Assembly (NCBI GenBank): GCA_014607495.2
Contig: CP053148.1
Location: 4,526,001-4,590,000, forward strand
Source: Carposina sasakii
Taxonomy: Eukaryota; Arthropoda; Insecta; Lepidoptera; Carposinidae
Reading direction: 5' to 3'
DNA: 64,000 nt
Of this stretch, positions 24,429-36,587 are shown piece after piece. The notes beneath the pieces were generated by a model. It worked only from the letters and a program-made list of their open reading frames with translations. It ran no database searches and was not told the origin of the DNA. The translations under genes and the position numbers were made by a program. The number at the start of each line of letters is the position of its first letter. Positions within the stretch are counted from its first letter, which is position 1.

Positions 24429-25334
24429 CTTCCACAATAACTGTACATTCAGTACTACAACTGCCGTATTTATTTGTAGCCACGCATTTGTATGTTCCAG
24501 ACATCTCTGGGAAAGCTTCTTTTATATTTAATTCACATAAGCCTGTTTTTAATCGACCTGTCACAGTATCTCTAGCTCTTGGAAGTAACTTATCACTGTG
24601 GTACCATTTAAGTTCAGGATATGGGTTTCCTATAACTTCACAATTAAGCATGATTGGCTCTCCATCCATTATAGTAATTGGTGCTAAAGGTGTAATAAAT
24701 TCCGGTGCCTGACCAGTTATAGTCTTTTCTTCAGTAATAGATAACGTCGCAGAGCTAGAAACAGATCCAGCAAAGTTTTCTGCTCTGCATGTTATTATTC
24801 CCGTTAGATCTGGTGTTATATGTTCTAAAGTAAGACAAGACACATTGTTTCTACTCGTCACATACACGTTAGTTAGTTTGTTTTCTTTGGCATAGGATGT
24901 TGCTTCTTTTGTACCAATAAACCATTGAAAAGAAGCACATGGCTTCGAATCAACTTCAACTTCCATCATAGTTATATCACCGAGGCAAACTTCGCTTGAT
25001 CTTAAGGCTCTAGTAAACTCCGGGGGCATAACGCTGTCATCGTCTGATGGCTTCATTATTTTTACTGAACTTGCGGATTTTGTAAGCTTGTTATCTCTTT
25101 CGATTAAAACCTCATATTTTCCTGACTTCTTTTTGTCGGCTTTCAATACCCTTAATGTCGATTTACCATTTTCTGTGACAATGCTATAATCGTCGCTATT
25201 TTCAATAATATGATTGTTACAATACCACACCACTTTATTGTTTTCGTCGGGTTCAAATGTGACATACAGTTCGAAATCGTTATTTTCCAAAACATTAATT
25301 GCTTTTATTGGCTCAATAACAATTGGTCCATGCT
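24429..25334 (-). CDS. sls: Sallimus/titin exon: three Ig domains after the PEVK
   Basis: 302 residues, phase 1 in and out. Three titin-type Ig domains: IVIEPIKAINVLENN to KKKSGKYEVLI; PPEFTRALRSSEVCLGD to DLTGIITCRAENFAG; APEFITPLAPITIMDGEP to EMSGTYKCVATNKYG. No kettin linkers, so the domains are closely packed as in titin tandem Ig regions. Donor GTAGTA after VIVEG. Read-through of the donor reaches TGA at 24,402-24,400, but the spliced frame fits the next exon at 22,074. Confidence 0.88.
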
Positions 25335-25689
25335 CTGTAAAATACATTGTTATTCATGTTATACATTGGAAAATTTTAATCTTCTTCTTGTAACAGCTTT
25401 TTTACTAGTAAGAGAAGATCAGAAATATTTTGTAAAGATATAAAATGTTAACAGAAAAACGAAATTTGTGTTAGAAAGAATTTATATATTGTTAACAATG
25501 GATTGGTATGATAATATATACAACATTTAATACTCAGTTATTGTGTAAAGTGTTTTGCCATGCATCTGTTCGAATGAACGACATCAAAATGTTTAAATAC
25601 CTAGAAAATAGTGAACTCTACTTATTTCTTATTATCAAAATAATTTTTTATTGAATATTGCGTTGAATAAAAATAATATGAAATCTTAC
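25335..25689. other. sls intron after the PEVK exon, nothing recognised
   Basis: 355 bp of AT-rich intron between the PEVK exon and the three-Ig exon. No repeat identified. Confidence 0.6.
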
Positions 25690-28600
25690 CATCTTTTTCT
25701 TTTTTCTGGGTCTTCTTCTTCACAACTGTTTTCTTATTTATTACCTCTACTTCATCACTAGTTTCTTGTATTTCTTGTGGTATTTCTTCCTCCACTGCAC
25801 TAATTTCTTCTACTTCTTTGTTATCTATTTTAGTTACTTTCACTTTTGACTTTTTCTTCACCACACTATCACTAGCATGAGATACAAGTTGCAGTTCTTT
25901 GTCTTCTTCCACAGGCTTCTCAACTTTCTTAACAGGTTTCAGTTGAGGTTCTTCTAGTTTTTCTTCTTCTGGAGCTTTCTGTTTAGGGACAGGCTTAAGA
26001 ACCACCTCTTCTTTGGGTTGTTCTTCTTTTGGCTTCCTTTTTTCTGTAGGCCATTTGGTTTCTTCAGGCTTTTCTTCTTCCATAGGCTTTTCTTTCTTGG
26101 TAGGTTTAAGTTTGAGTTCCTCTGGCTTTTCTTCTTCTGCAATCCTTTGTTTAGGAATGGGCTTAAGAACTACCTCTTCTTTGGGCTGTTCTTCCTTGGG
26201 CTTCCTCTTACCAGTAGGCCATTTGGTTTCTTCAGGTTTTTCTTCTTCCACAGGCTTTTCTTTCTTGACCGGTTTTAGTTTGAGTTCATCTGGTTTTTCT
26301 TCTTCTGGTGCCTTTTGTTTAGGAACAGGCTTAAGTACTACCTCTTCCTTGGGCTGCTCTTCTTTTGGCTTCCTCTTGCCTGTAGGCCATTTGGTTTCTT
26401 CAGGCTTTTCTTCTTCCACAGGCTTTTCTTTCTTGACAGGTTTAAGTTTGAGTTCCTCTGGCTTTTCTTCTTCTGGCACCTTTTGTTTAGGAACGGGCTT
26501 AAGAACTACCTCTTCTTTGGGCTGTTCTTCCTTGGGCTTCCTCTTACCAGTAGGCCATTTGGTTTCTTCAGGTTTTTCTTCTTCCACAGGCTTTTCTTTC
26601 TTGACAGGTTTAAGTTTGAGTTCCTCTGGCTTTTCTTCTTCTGGCAGCTTTTGTTTAGGAACGGGCTTAAGAACTACCTCTTCTTTGGGCTGTTCTTCCT
26701 TGGGCTTTCTCTTACCAGTAGGCCATTTGGTTTCTTCAGGTTTTACTTCTTCGACAGGCTTTTCTTTCTTGACCGGTTTTAGTTTGAGTTCATCTGGTTT
26801 TTCTTCTTCTGGTGCCTTTTGTTTAGGAACAGGCTTAAGTACTACCTCTTCCTTGGGCTGCTCTTCTTTTGGCTTCCTCTTGCCTGTAGGCCATTTGGTT
26901 TCTTCAGGCTTTTCTTCTTCCACAGGCTTTTCTTCTTCCACAGGCTTTTCTTTCTTGATAGGTTTAAGTTTGTGTTCCTCTGGCTTTTCTTCTTCTGGCA
27001 CCTTTTGTTTAGGAACGGGCTTAAGAACTACCTCTTCTTTGGGCTGTTCTTCCTTGGGCTTCCTCTTACCAGTAGGCCATTTGGTTTCTTCGGGTTTTTC
27101 TTCTTCCACAGGCTTTTCTTTCTTGGCCGGTTTTAGTTTGAGTTCATCTGGTTTTTCTTCTTCTGGTGCCTTTTGTTTAGGAACAGGCTTAAGTACTACC
27201 TCATCCTTGGGTTGCTCTTCTTTTGGCTTCCTCTTGCCTGTAGGCCATTTGGTTTCTTCAGGCTTTTCTTCTTCCACAGGCTTTTCTTTCTTCGTAGGTT
27301 TAAGTTTGAGTTCCTCTGGCTTTTCTTCTTCTGGCACCTTTTGTTTAGGAACGGGCTTAAGAACTAGCTCTTCTTTGGGCTGTTCTTCCTTGGGCTTCCT
27401 CTTACCAGTAGGCCATTTGGTTTCTTCAGGTTTTTCTTCTTCCACAGGCTTTTCTTTCTTGGCCGGTTTTAGTTTGAGTTCATCTGGTTTTTCTTCTTCT
27501 GGTGCCTTTTGTTTGGGAACAGGCTTAAGTACTACCTCTTCCTTGGGTTGCTCTTCTTTTGGCTTCCTCTTGCCTGTAGGCCATTTGGTTTCTTCAGGCT
27601 TTTCTTCTTCCACAGGCTTTTCTTGCTTGATAGGTTTAAGTTTGAGTTCCTCTGGCTTTTCTTCTTCTGGCACCTTTTGTTTAGGAACGGGCTTAAGAAC
27701 TACCTCTTCTTTGGGCTGTTCTTCCTTGGGCTTCCTCTTACCAGTAGGCCATTTGGTTTCTTCAGGTTTTTCTTCTTCCACGGGCTTTTCTTTCTTGACC
27801 GGTTTTAGTTTGAGTTCATCTGGTTTTTCTTCTTCTGGTGCCTTTTGTTTGGGAACAGGCTTAAGTACTACCTCTTCCTTGGGTTGCTCTTCTTTTGGCT
27901 TCCTCTTGCCTGTAGGCCATTTGGTTTCTTCAGGCTTTTCTTCTTCCACAGGCTTTTCTTTCTTGGTAGGTTTAAGTTTGAGTTCCTCTGGCTTTTCTTC
28001 TTCTGGCACCTTTTGTTTAGGAACGGGCTTAAGAACTACCTCTTCTTTGGGCTGTTCTTCCTTGGGCTTCCTCTTACCAGTAGGCCATTTAGTTTCTTCA
28101 GGCTTTTCTTCTTCCACAGGCTTTTCTTTCTTGGCTGGTTTTAGTTTGAGTTCATCTGGTTTTTCTTCTTCTGGTGCCTTTTGTTTGGGAACAGGCTTAA
28201 GTACTACCTCTTCCTTGGGTTGCTCTTCTTTTGGCTTCCTCTTGCCTGTAGGCCATTTGGTTTCTTCAGGCTTTTCTTCTTCCACAGGCTTTTCTTTCTT
28301 CGTAGGTTTAAGTTTGAGTTCCTCTGGCTTTTCTTCTTCTGGCACCTTTTGTTTAGGAACGGGCTTAAGAACTACCTCTTCTTTGGGCTGTTCTTCCTTG
28401 GGCTTCCTCTTACCAGTAGGCCATTTGGTTTCTTCAGGTTTTTCTTCTTCCACAGGCTTTTCTTTCTTGAAAGGTTTAAGTTTGAGTTCCTCTGGCTTTT
28501 CTTCTTCTGGCACCTTTTGTTTAGAAATGGGCTTAAGAACTACCTCTTCCTTGGCCTGCTCTTCTTTTGGCTTCCTCTTGCCTGAAGGCCATCTGGTTTC

Positions 28601-30609
28601 TTCAGGCTTTTCTTCTTCTACAGGTTTTTCTTTCTTGACCAGTTTAAGATGGAGTTCCTCTGGTTTTTCTTCTTCTGAAGCTTTCTGTTCAGGAACAGGC
28701 TTAAGAAGCTCTTCTTTAGATCGTTCTGTAGGTTTATCTTCCTCTATAGGCTTTTCTTTCTTGACAGTTTTAAAATTGAGTTCCTCTGGTTTTTCTTCTT
28801 CTTGAGCTTTTCTTTTGGGAATCGGCTTAAGAACTACCTCTTCTTTGGGCTGTTCTTGTTTGGGTTTTCTCCTACCTGTAGGCCACTTGATTTCTTCCGG
28901 TTTTTCTTCCTCCAGAGGTTTTTCTTTTGTGGCAGGTTTATGATGGAATTCTTCAGGTTTTTCTTCTTCTGTAACGTCTTGTTTAGGAACGGGCTTAAGA
29001 ACGACCTCTTCTTCAGGTTTTTCAGGTTTTTCTTTCTTGGTTTTCTTCTCACCTGTTGGCCATTTGGTTTCTTCAGGTGTTTCTTCCTCAACAAGCGTTT
29101 CTTTCTTGACAGATTTAAGTTTGAGTTCCTTTTGCTTGTCTTCTTCTGCAGCCGTTTGTTGTTCTTGCTTAGGCTTCCTCTTGCCAGTACGCCAATGGAT
29201 TTCTTCAGGCTTTTGTTCCATTATAAGCTTTTCTTCGTCTACTGGTTGTTCTTTTTTGATAGGTTTAAGTTCCAGTGGTTCTGGTTTTTCTACTTCTGGT
29301 ACCTTTTGTTTGGGCACAGGTTTTAGTACTACCTCTTCTTTTAGTTGTTCTTCTTGAGGTTTCCTCTTACCTGTACGCCAAGTAACTTCTTTAGGCTTCT
29401 TTTCATCTACAGCCTTAACATCGGGTTGCATTAGTACTTCTTTTGGTTCTTCCTCTTCTTTCGGGTATTGATTTGGAACAGGTTTAGAAACGACTACTTC
29501 CTTTTGCTTTTTCTTGCCAGTTCGCCATGAGACTTCGTGAGTTGATTCTTCTGATTTATCCTCGTCATCGGTTTTAGTAGTTTTGGTTATTTTATCATCA
29601 GTAATTTTTAAGACAACAGTATCCTCCTCCCGTGTTAGTGATTCCTCTATTATTACTATTTCTGATTTTTGTAAAGAATCTTTGCGAACCTGCTTAAGAG
29701 TGACATCTTCTAGTTTTTCTTTTGATATAGGTGTCTTTTCTATTTTAGTTGGCTTTAATTTGACTACTTCCTGTGTCCATGGTACCGCTTCTTTTCTTTC
29801 TTCTTGAGGTAAAGGCTTTGGTTTCGGGACGATTTTTTTAATGGGCACTTCGCCAGTTTCAATAACTGTATCTGCATGTACTTCTTCTGTAGACGTTTTT
29901 TCTTCTTTTTTCTGTTTTTTCCAATGTCTAACTTCAGGTTGTTGCTTTGTCAAAGTTTCTTCTACATTTTTATTTATATCAAGAATATTTGAGTCTTCAA
30001 CGGTAACTGTTTTAGCCAAGTTAGTAGATTTGTCTTCCGGTCTAGGTTTTCTCCAGCTATGTGTCTGTAAGGAATCTTCTACAATATCTGTTTGGACATT
30101 TTCAGAAGTTGATACTTGTAGTACAGTTGAATCTTCAGTCTCCGTTGTTTTTTGCAAATTCTGCTTTGATTCTATTTTACGTGGTTTTCTCCACGATTTT
30201 GGTTCTAAGACTTGTTCTTGAGTTGTTGATTCATCAATCTTGACTATTTCTTCCCTTTTTTGCTCTCTTTGTAATAACTGCACATTTTCTTTTTCGTCTA
30301 ACGTTAACAAACTGGAATCTTCTGTAACTAAAATCTTTTGTAATGTTTTTTCAGGTTTCGATTTCCTCCAATGCTTTACTTCCAATTTTTCTGTTTTAGT
30401 ATGTTGAATTTCGTTGCTTTTACGCCACGGTACATCTGTAGACATTTTTCTTGTTCCAATATCTTGAGAACTTTCAATTTTTAAAATGTTGGATTCTTCC
30501 GTTGATTGAAATACTGTACGGTTGGTTACATTATCTTCCTGTTTTGAATCTATCATGGTCACATCAGTTTTCTCGTTATATGTTTTTCGCCGTGAATCTT
30601 TTTGAGATT
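25690..30609 (-). CDS. sls: Sallimus/titin PEVK exon with 56-residue tandem repeats
   Basis: A single 4,920-bp exon (1,640 residues, phase 1 to phase 1). The first third is a diverged region with recurring SWRKPR / HWRKxKxE motifs and long E/K/T runs. The second part is a tandem array of about fifteen near-identical 56-residue units with the core EEKPEETKWPTGKRKPKEEQ then VVLKPVPKQK and a variable KVPEEEKPEEL or KAPEEEKPDEL segment. Composition (P, E, V, K) and absence of hydrophobic cores mark it as the elastic PEVK spring of invertebrate titin, expected to be disordered in the I-band. Acceptor TTTCAG at 30,611-30,610, donor GTAAGA. The opposite strand is open over much of the array only because of codon composition. 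Confidence 0.92.
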
Positions 30610-31606
30610 CTGAAATAAATTACAAAATAAAATATTATTTACAAATATAGCACATACCTGCTTTGCTAGTTTTACATAGTACTACTTTCTTCAATTTTAC
30701 TTTTTACTAATTTTAAAGGAAACCATTTTTTTTTGCAATATATCATTATATTCTCTTGATTTATGATCTCAATTGTAATGCCAATTTTAATTTCAATCTC
30801 AAAACCTAATCAGTCGTACGTAACCGAAAATATATAGGGAAACTCTTTTCCAATATTAAGAAAAAGACAAACATCGAACGAGAGTTATTAATGTTATATT
30901 TTTACCTCAATCGTTAGATTAGAATTTCATAATCACAAATCATAAAATTATATATTTAGACGCTGGACTCTCAAGTTAGGGCTGATATTTCCAAACGTTA
31001 AACAATTATTTTATTGATGGCCTCATTTCAATTCATTCCATGCATCGGGCACAATACTTCCGCTAAAACAAAGTCTTGTTTTCATAACAGGACCAAATTC
31101 CTGGTACCGCAGGACTCTCTGTCGACTGAGAGTGTACTTACACAATTTAGCATTTGTTTACGAAGTCTAGCCTCGTTGTATCTCGTTCTTCGTTGAGCTT
31201 CACGACTCACCCACTACCGCGTAGATGACCTCTACACTAAGCCGTAGGTAAATATAGATTATCATGTTATGCCCAAAAATAAATTGATTGTTTTGTTTGT
31301 CCTGTATATAGGTATACGAGTATTGCATATTTTTATACTTATCTATGGTAGTGACAGAGGCATAGGTTAACAAAATATTGTGTAGTTCTGTAGAAAAGTT
31401 AATGCGAGGGACTTTTTATCCCAGACTCAAATATTTAACCAAACTTTAATTAAATTTATTTAATCAAACTTTAATTAAATTTATTTAGGTAAAGGTAACG
31501 GTAGGCTCAACCTTTATCACGTGGAATTTAATAGGCTAACTGGTGAAAAGTTGGTGTGTAATTTGCACACCCATGCCCAACCTTTTTGGGGGATTATGGG
31601 AGTGTA

Positions 31607-31869
31607 TACAGAATGTAACAAAAAGGGTATGTTAAGCGAAAAGCTATGTAAATAGCCCACTATAGAGAACCTATCCACAAAATTTGAGACCCGAAATCAC
31701 ATGTTTATTTTTCCCGATAGTATGGAGAATTTTTAAATATCTCAGAAATTTTCATACAATCTTGAAAAATAAAATGTGATTTCGAGTCTCAAATTTTGTA
31801 GATAGGTTCTCTATAGTGGGCTATTTACATAGCTTTTCGCTTAACATACCCTTTTTGTTACATCCTGTA
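31607..31869. mobile_element. Palindromic TACAG MITE, 263 bp
   Basis: Two arms of roughly 90 bp are nearly perfect inverted copies: left TGTAACAAAAAGGGTATGTT through CACAAAATTTGAGACCCG, right its reverse complement ending ACCCTTTTTGTTACATCCTGTA. TA flanks each end. The transcript would fold into a long hairpin with a loop of about 80 bp. Confidence 0.82.
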
Positions 31870-33324
31870 TATATGTATGTAGGTATGTCAGTTAATTACT
31901 AACGTTGCTAAGTACATTTTATTTTTGCATGTAGTCCACACAGCAAAATGCAGTTTGGAATAAATACTTCTATTTAGGTCCTAAATAAAACAATCTGACA
32001 AGAAGACCATTAGACATAAACTGTGGTGGCTACTCAACAATAATAATGCATGTCGACAATAACCTTTGGCATGGCATGGTCAGCTAATTTCTGCTCCATA
32101 GTTCGTTTCGTTCAGTGACGTGATTATAGGTAGACGCGTGGTTTTATAATAAAATATTTATAAAAGTGGCACGAGTGAATCCATATAAACGTAATAACTG
32201 CATTAGACCAGATATTTAAACAAGAATATTATGTAGTTACCATAAAACTCGACTTTGCTTGTATCAATTTATGACAATAGATGCCAAGCCATACATTTGA
32301 GCAGATATTTGCAGTGCCATTTTTTCATCTAAGGTTTCGTTATTTCTGTAACAGGTTATAATTGTAATCTATGGCAGAAAGCGCTAACTGCCTGGTATGG
32401 CTAGCTATTATAAATATGTTTTTAAGAAATGAAACAAAAGAAAATAATAATTTGGATCCCATTCGTTAAGGGTGTGAACACCCATCTAAAAATGTCAGCA
32501 GCCGCCTCTGAATATGACAATTAGGTTTAGAGGTACAAACGGTACAAAAAGTTTTATTTTAGCAAGCAGCGGTCGCGAGCACGCCAGAACAATAGCTAAT
32601 ATGTGTCTAATTACGTTATTGTAAAGTAATTATTTGTTTATTTCTCTTTCACGACTGGTTTGCTGGAAGAAATCTCTCTAAGAGATAAGCACGCCTTTGT
32701 ACGTCTTGTTATAAACTTGATTTGTGAAAACTTTACTGTGAACAATGAAGCATAAGAATAAGAATAATTTATTGCTTCGTACCATGCTCCCACAATGGTT
32801 TCGTTACGGCTTCGTTCCAGCTCGAAATTCTGCAGAACTTTATCTGTTCGTATCTTCTACTTAACTTAGATCTAGGTATCCTAGGCATTTGCTGCAAGTG
32901 GTGTTAAAGCAAGATGGCGGCATGTGTGCTTAGTAGTTGTTTAAATGTAGTTTTAATTTAGAACCTAAAATTTCATCGTCAAACTAGATAAAGATGTTGT
33001 GTGAAGGGTGGCGTGAATCCCTGCCGTCGCAATCATGACAGTCAAATTGTAGTGGAAAGATTTAGAATAGTCATCTATCATAATGCCCAATTACTAAAAT
33101 TATCATTTTACGAAAAATATTGTAGTTAGGTACTATTATGCTATTCTACTATGTCCTATGTCCTAAAGGTATTTTCAGACAGAGTAGACAATGCACTGAT
33201 GAAGCATTGGACATCTCTGCATATGCCCACACCTTTTGGAATATCAGCCCTGTAACGTGCACGACCGCCCATTACTCAGATTATCAGCTCTTCTTTGTTG
33301 TATCTGTGTATCTTATGTGCACTA

Positions 33325-33698
33325 TACAGGCTGATTTTTTGTCGTCAACGTTTCCGAAAACTACGGAATCTCCTCATCATCATGATTATTTTTCTCCATG
33401 GAAGCATACCTGCGAAGTGTCTGGTTTCCAAGATATTAGGGTCCAAAGTTGAATAAATAGACTGCGTTTTTCTGCATAAATGCACATAGACGCGCGTAAC
33501 AAATTTCACGTGAAATAATTACTATCTGTCTTTGATAAAGCTAGCATGAACACTGGACACTATAAATTTCGCCCGATCAAGAAATTTAAAAAAATAATTA
33601 AAAAATTGACATCTTTTCCCAACATTTTTTTTTGCATAAAGTTACTTTATGTGATTACGTACCCTTCGTTAAGGGTGGCAACGAAAAAACGCCCTGTA
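33325..33698 (+). mobile_element. TACAG/CTGTA MITE family B, copy 2 (374 bp)
   Basis: Starts TACAGGCTGATTTTTTGTCG, ends AAAACGCCCTGTA, flanked by TA on both sides. Shares ACGTTTCCGAAAACTACGGA, TATTAGGGTCCAAAGTTG and TAGACTGCGTTTTTCTG with the copy at 35,092. This is the only copy here with both ends recognisable. Confidence 0.72.
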
Positions 33699-34031
33699 TA
33701 CTAACATACAATTTAAGTTTGTGTAATACTAACACTATGGGCACAAGCCTGAATTATAAATATTTTATTTATTTATTTATAGTACGATGCTTGAGCCGAG
33801 CGAGAAAATAGCCTACAGTAATCGTTTTCTCGCCAGCAGTAGAACAACAGAACTGTTTAAATCCATTTTCAGTTTTTTTTTTACTTTCGCCTCTTTTGTT
33901 TTAGTTCCGCACAAGAATCAGATGTATCTGCCTGGTGATGACGGATATGGGCAGTAGAAGGTACGTACCAAGTGGATTTAGTTGTGCTATACACAGGTTC
34001 CATAATACCATTTCATAATACCATGAGCTTA

Positions 34032-34325
34032 TCTAATATATAAAATTCTCGTGTCACGGTGTTAGAAGTTAAACTCCTCCGAAACGGCTCGACCGATTTT
34101 CGTAAATATTAGCATGCATATCGGTTAGGGTGGAGAATCGGACAACATCTATTTTTCATCCCCCTAAATGTTAAGGGTGGTCCACCCCAATTTTTTTTTT
34201 TTGAAAAAATTTTTTGTTTTTATTTTTTTATGATACAGCATACAAAAATACATACAACCATGAATTTTCACCCCTCTAGGATCAACCCCTTTTACATGGC
34301 AAAACAACGTTTGCCGGGTCAGCTA
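34032..34325 (+). mobile_element. Helitron-like non-autonomous element, second family
   Basis: Starts TCTAATATATAAAATTCTCG and continues TGTCACGGTGTTAGAAGTTA, with GGTCGAGCCGTTTCGG-type sequence in reverse and an end TTTGCCGGGTCAGCTA. The start and end are ones I recognise from abundant lepidopteran Helitron-derived repeats. Confidence 0.6.
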
Positions 34326-35091
34326 TAGATAGATATATTTTATCAGTAATGCCTCCTTTAACCTACCTACATGATGCCATTTTCTTAAACATTAAAGAAG
34401 TGGACCTAGGGTAAAATTTTACTATCGAATGCAATTATTGATATGCCCTTAGAAAAATGATTCGCTCCGCAGCGAAGACCTATCATTAATCTAAGGATAT
34501 GCCATTATTTACTAGTAAATACTTGAATAATTTGTCGAAAATGGCAATTTAGACAATGTCAGTAAATCAGGCTTTATGCATACGATAAGGCGATTTTAAT
34601 AATAAATTGAACTTTTATTTTTAACACGAGACTATACACATTTTTCTTTGCTGAACTTAGTAAAAGAACTTTGACATTCAAGGAAATATGCTCTTATAGG
34701 TCTATCCAGACTGCAGCGTTAATGTAATGTAGATGACATACAGGAAAATTTTATTTTCTCTCTAAGCTTTATAGTATCAGGTATTTTTCACCCTTGAATT
34801 TGCTCTAAAATAGGTAGATTAGGTAACAGATAGTTAAATAATCAAGCTTAAATACCTTTTTAGGTTTTTTAAATTGTTATAGAATATATTTAAAAAAAAA
34901 CTAAAATACACTTGGCACTTAGTTAAAATAAATTCAGGATGTTATAAAGGAGTTTTAGTCAGTTTACCCGTAAGCAGTGGCGGAATATCTGCAACATTAT
35001 CTGCACATTAAACTATTCGACGTAGGTAATTAATTCATGGAGAAATGCGCAAAATATCTCCACACCTACTTATATAAAATTTGTCTAAAAA

Positions 35092-35350
35092 TACAGGATA
35101 TTTTTTTGGTCGTCACCGTTCCCGAATACTACGGAATTTCCTCATGATCATGATCATTTTTCTCCATGAAAGCATACCTTGGAAGTGTCTGGCTCCCAAG
35201 ATATTAGGGTCCAAAGTTGTGTAAATAGACTGCGTTTTTCTGAATAAATGCACATAGACGCGCGTAGCAAGATATTTTCATGACAAATAAATTAATATCT
35301 GTCTATAAAAAAACTAACATAAACACTGGACACTATCAATTTTGCTAATT
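35092..35350 (+). mobile_element. TACAG MITE family B, copy 3, 3'-truncated
   Basis: Starts TACAGGATATTTTTTTGGTC and matches copy 2 closely up to GACGCGCGTAGCAAGATATT and CACTGGACACTATCAATTTT, after which the similarity fades. Confidence 0.62.
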
Positions 35351-35532
35351 ATGAAAATAGAAAAGTAAAAATATATTACAAAGAAAGATCTCGTAGAAAA
35401 AAACTCCATAAAAGGGCTTTGGGCATTCAGCTTGGCATAGTAGGCGCTAATCTTGAAATACTTTTAAAAAAACATTTAGCTGTAATCGATCAAACATGGT
35501 TTAATAATGGGAAAAAGTTAATAAAACATAGT

Positions 35533-35563
35533 CATCAGCCTATTGCAGTCCACTGCTGGACGG
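35533..35563 (-). repeat. RTE-type retrotransposon 3' end relic
   Basis: The reverse complement reads CGTCCAGCAGTGGACTGCAA then TAGGCTGATGA, the 3' terminal sequence of RTE-class elements. Only a fragment of about 30 bp can be recognised. Confidence 0.45.
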
Positions 35564-36122
35564 GGGGTGATACACTCTACTTTTCATCACCCATTATGAG
35601 GAAATAAAAGGCGCCGGCGCCTCATATTTTATTTGAATTAATTCTATGCTTTCACTGTCACTTGAAGAACTCATTTTTCAAAATAAAGCCAAAATTTGTA
35701 GTTCGCGCGTTTTTAATTTGATTTCTTTTTTTATTCAGGCGGCGCAACTATGGGCCGCCGTACCAGCCAGTCTTTATTCTAACAATATTTGCTTCGATTT
35801 CTTTGGCGCTGAACACTAAGATGTTCCAAATTCAAAAAGTGCGCAGCAAAGATAATATGCACTTATTTTTTTATGATTTATGACTGCAAATAAGTATGTA
35901 AAAAAATATTAGCACCATAATAACAATATTTAGTACAAAATAAATTGTTTTAAAATAGTGGGCTAATAACAGGTTTTTAAACGACCGCCATTTAGGCGTG
36001 CTTTTCGTGACGTCATAGTCTATACAATCAAACACTGTAATCAAACATCCATCAAGTAAGTAAAGCTGGCTACTCACGATCCAATTTCGTATCCAACTTG
36101 TCGCGCAGTTGGCACAGAAAAC

Positions 36123-36227
36123 GGTCAAGACACACTGTTAACACGCGACGTAATGCGACACGCGATCCACACTCTCCATACATTTTCGGTGTGTTACCGC
36201 GTGGCGTGTTAACAGTGTGACTTGACC
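36123..36227. repeat. Small foldback, 105 bp
   Basis: GGTCAAGACACACTGTTAAC at the left is mirrored at the right as GTTAACAGTGTGACTTGACC, with one mismatch; the middle holds further CGCG-rich partial mirrors. No target duplication identified. Confidence 0.6.
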
Positions 36228-36354
36228 TTACTGGCACTGGCTATATAACATTTATTAGTTTGACCGATTTGATGACAGAAAGATCAACATGTTCAAACAT
36301 TGTTTGATGCACACAGATTTTGACGTCACATTTTTTTATTGTTTTTTTTTGTTT

Positions 36355-36587
36355 TTTTATATTCACTTCACAACACATTAACTTAGTCCCACATTAAGAT
36401 CCATAAGATCTTGTATCGTGGGTACTAAGCAACGGTATATAAATACATAGTTAAGTATAGAAACATCCATGACTCGGAAACAAACATCAATATTCATCAT
36501 ATCAATGTTTGCACCTACCGGGATTCGATCCCAGGACCTAACGCGTCGCAGGCAGGGTCACTACCTACTACACCAACCGGCCGTCAA
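36355..36587 (-). repeat. tRNA-derived SINE, minus strand
   Basis: On the minus strand it begins GCCGGTTGGTGTAGTAGGTA (A-box region) and has a B box GGGATCGAATCCC at 36,532-36,520, then a tRNA-unrelated body with TCTATACTTAACTATGTATT and TTGCTTAGTACCCACGAT. This arrangement is one I recognise from an abundant lepidopteran SINE. It does not fold as a complete tRNA. Confidence 0.75.

Noticed and set aside
26000..28700. CRISPR-like regular repeat array
   Set aside because: The repeats are contiguous coding units of 168 bp without spacers, in an intron-containing animal gene.
26013..28805. 930-codon open frame on the plus strand opposite the PEVK array
   Set aside because: It is the antisense of low-complexity E/K/P codons, which cannot form stops. 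It follows the repeat period and has no independent start context or protein character.
36520..36587. tRNA gene on the minus strand
   Set aside because: A and B boxes are present, but the cloverleaf arms do not pair and a SINE body follows, so it is a tRNA-derived SINE.
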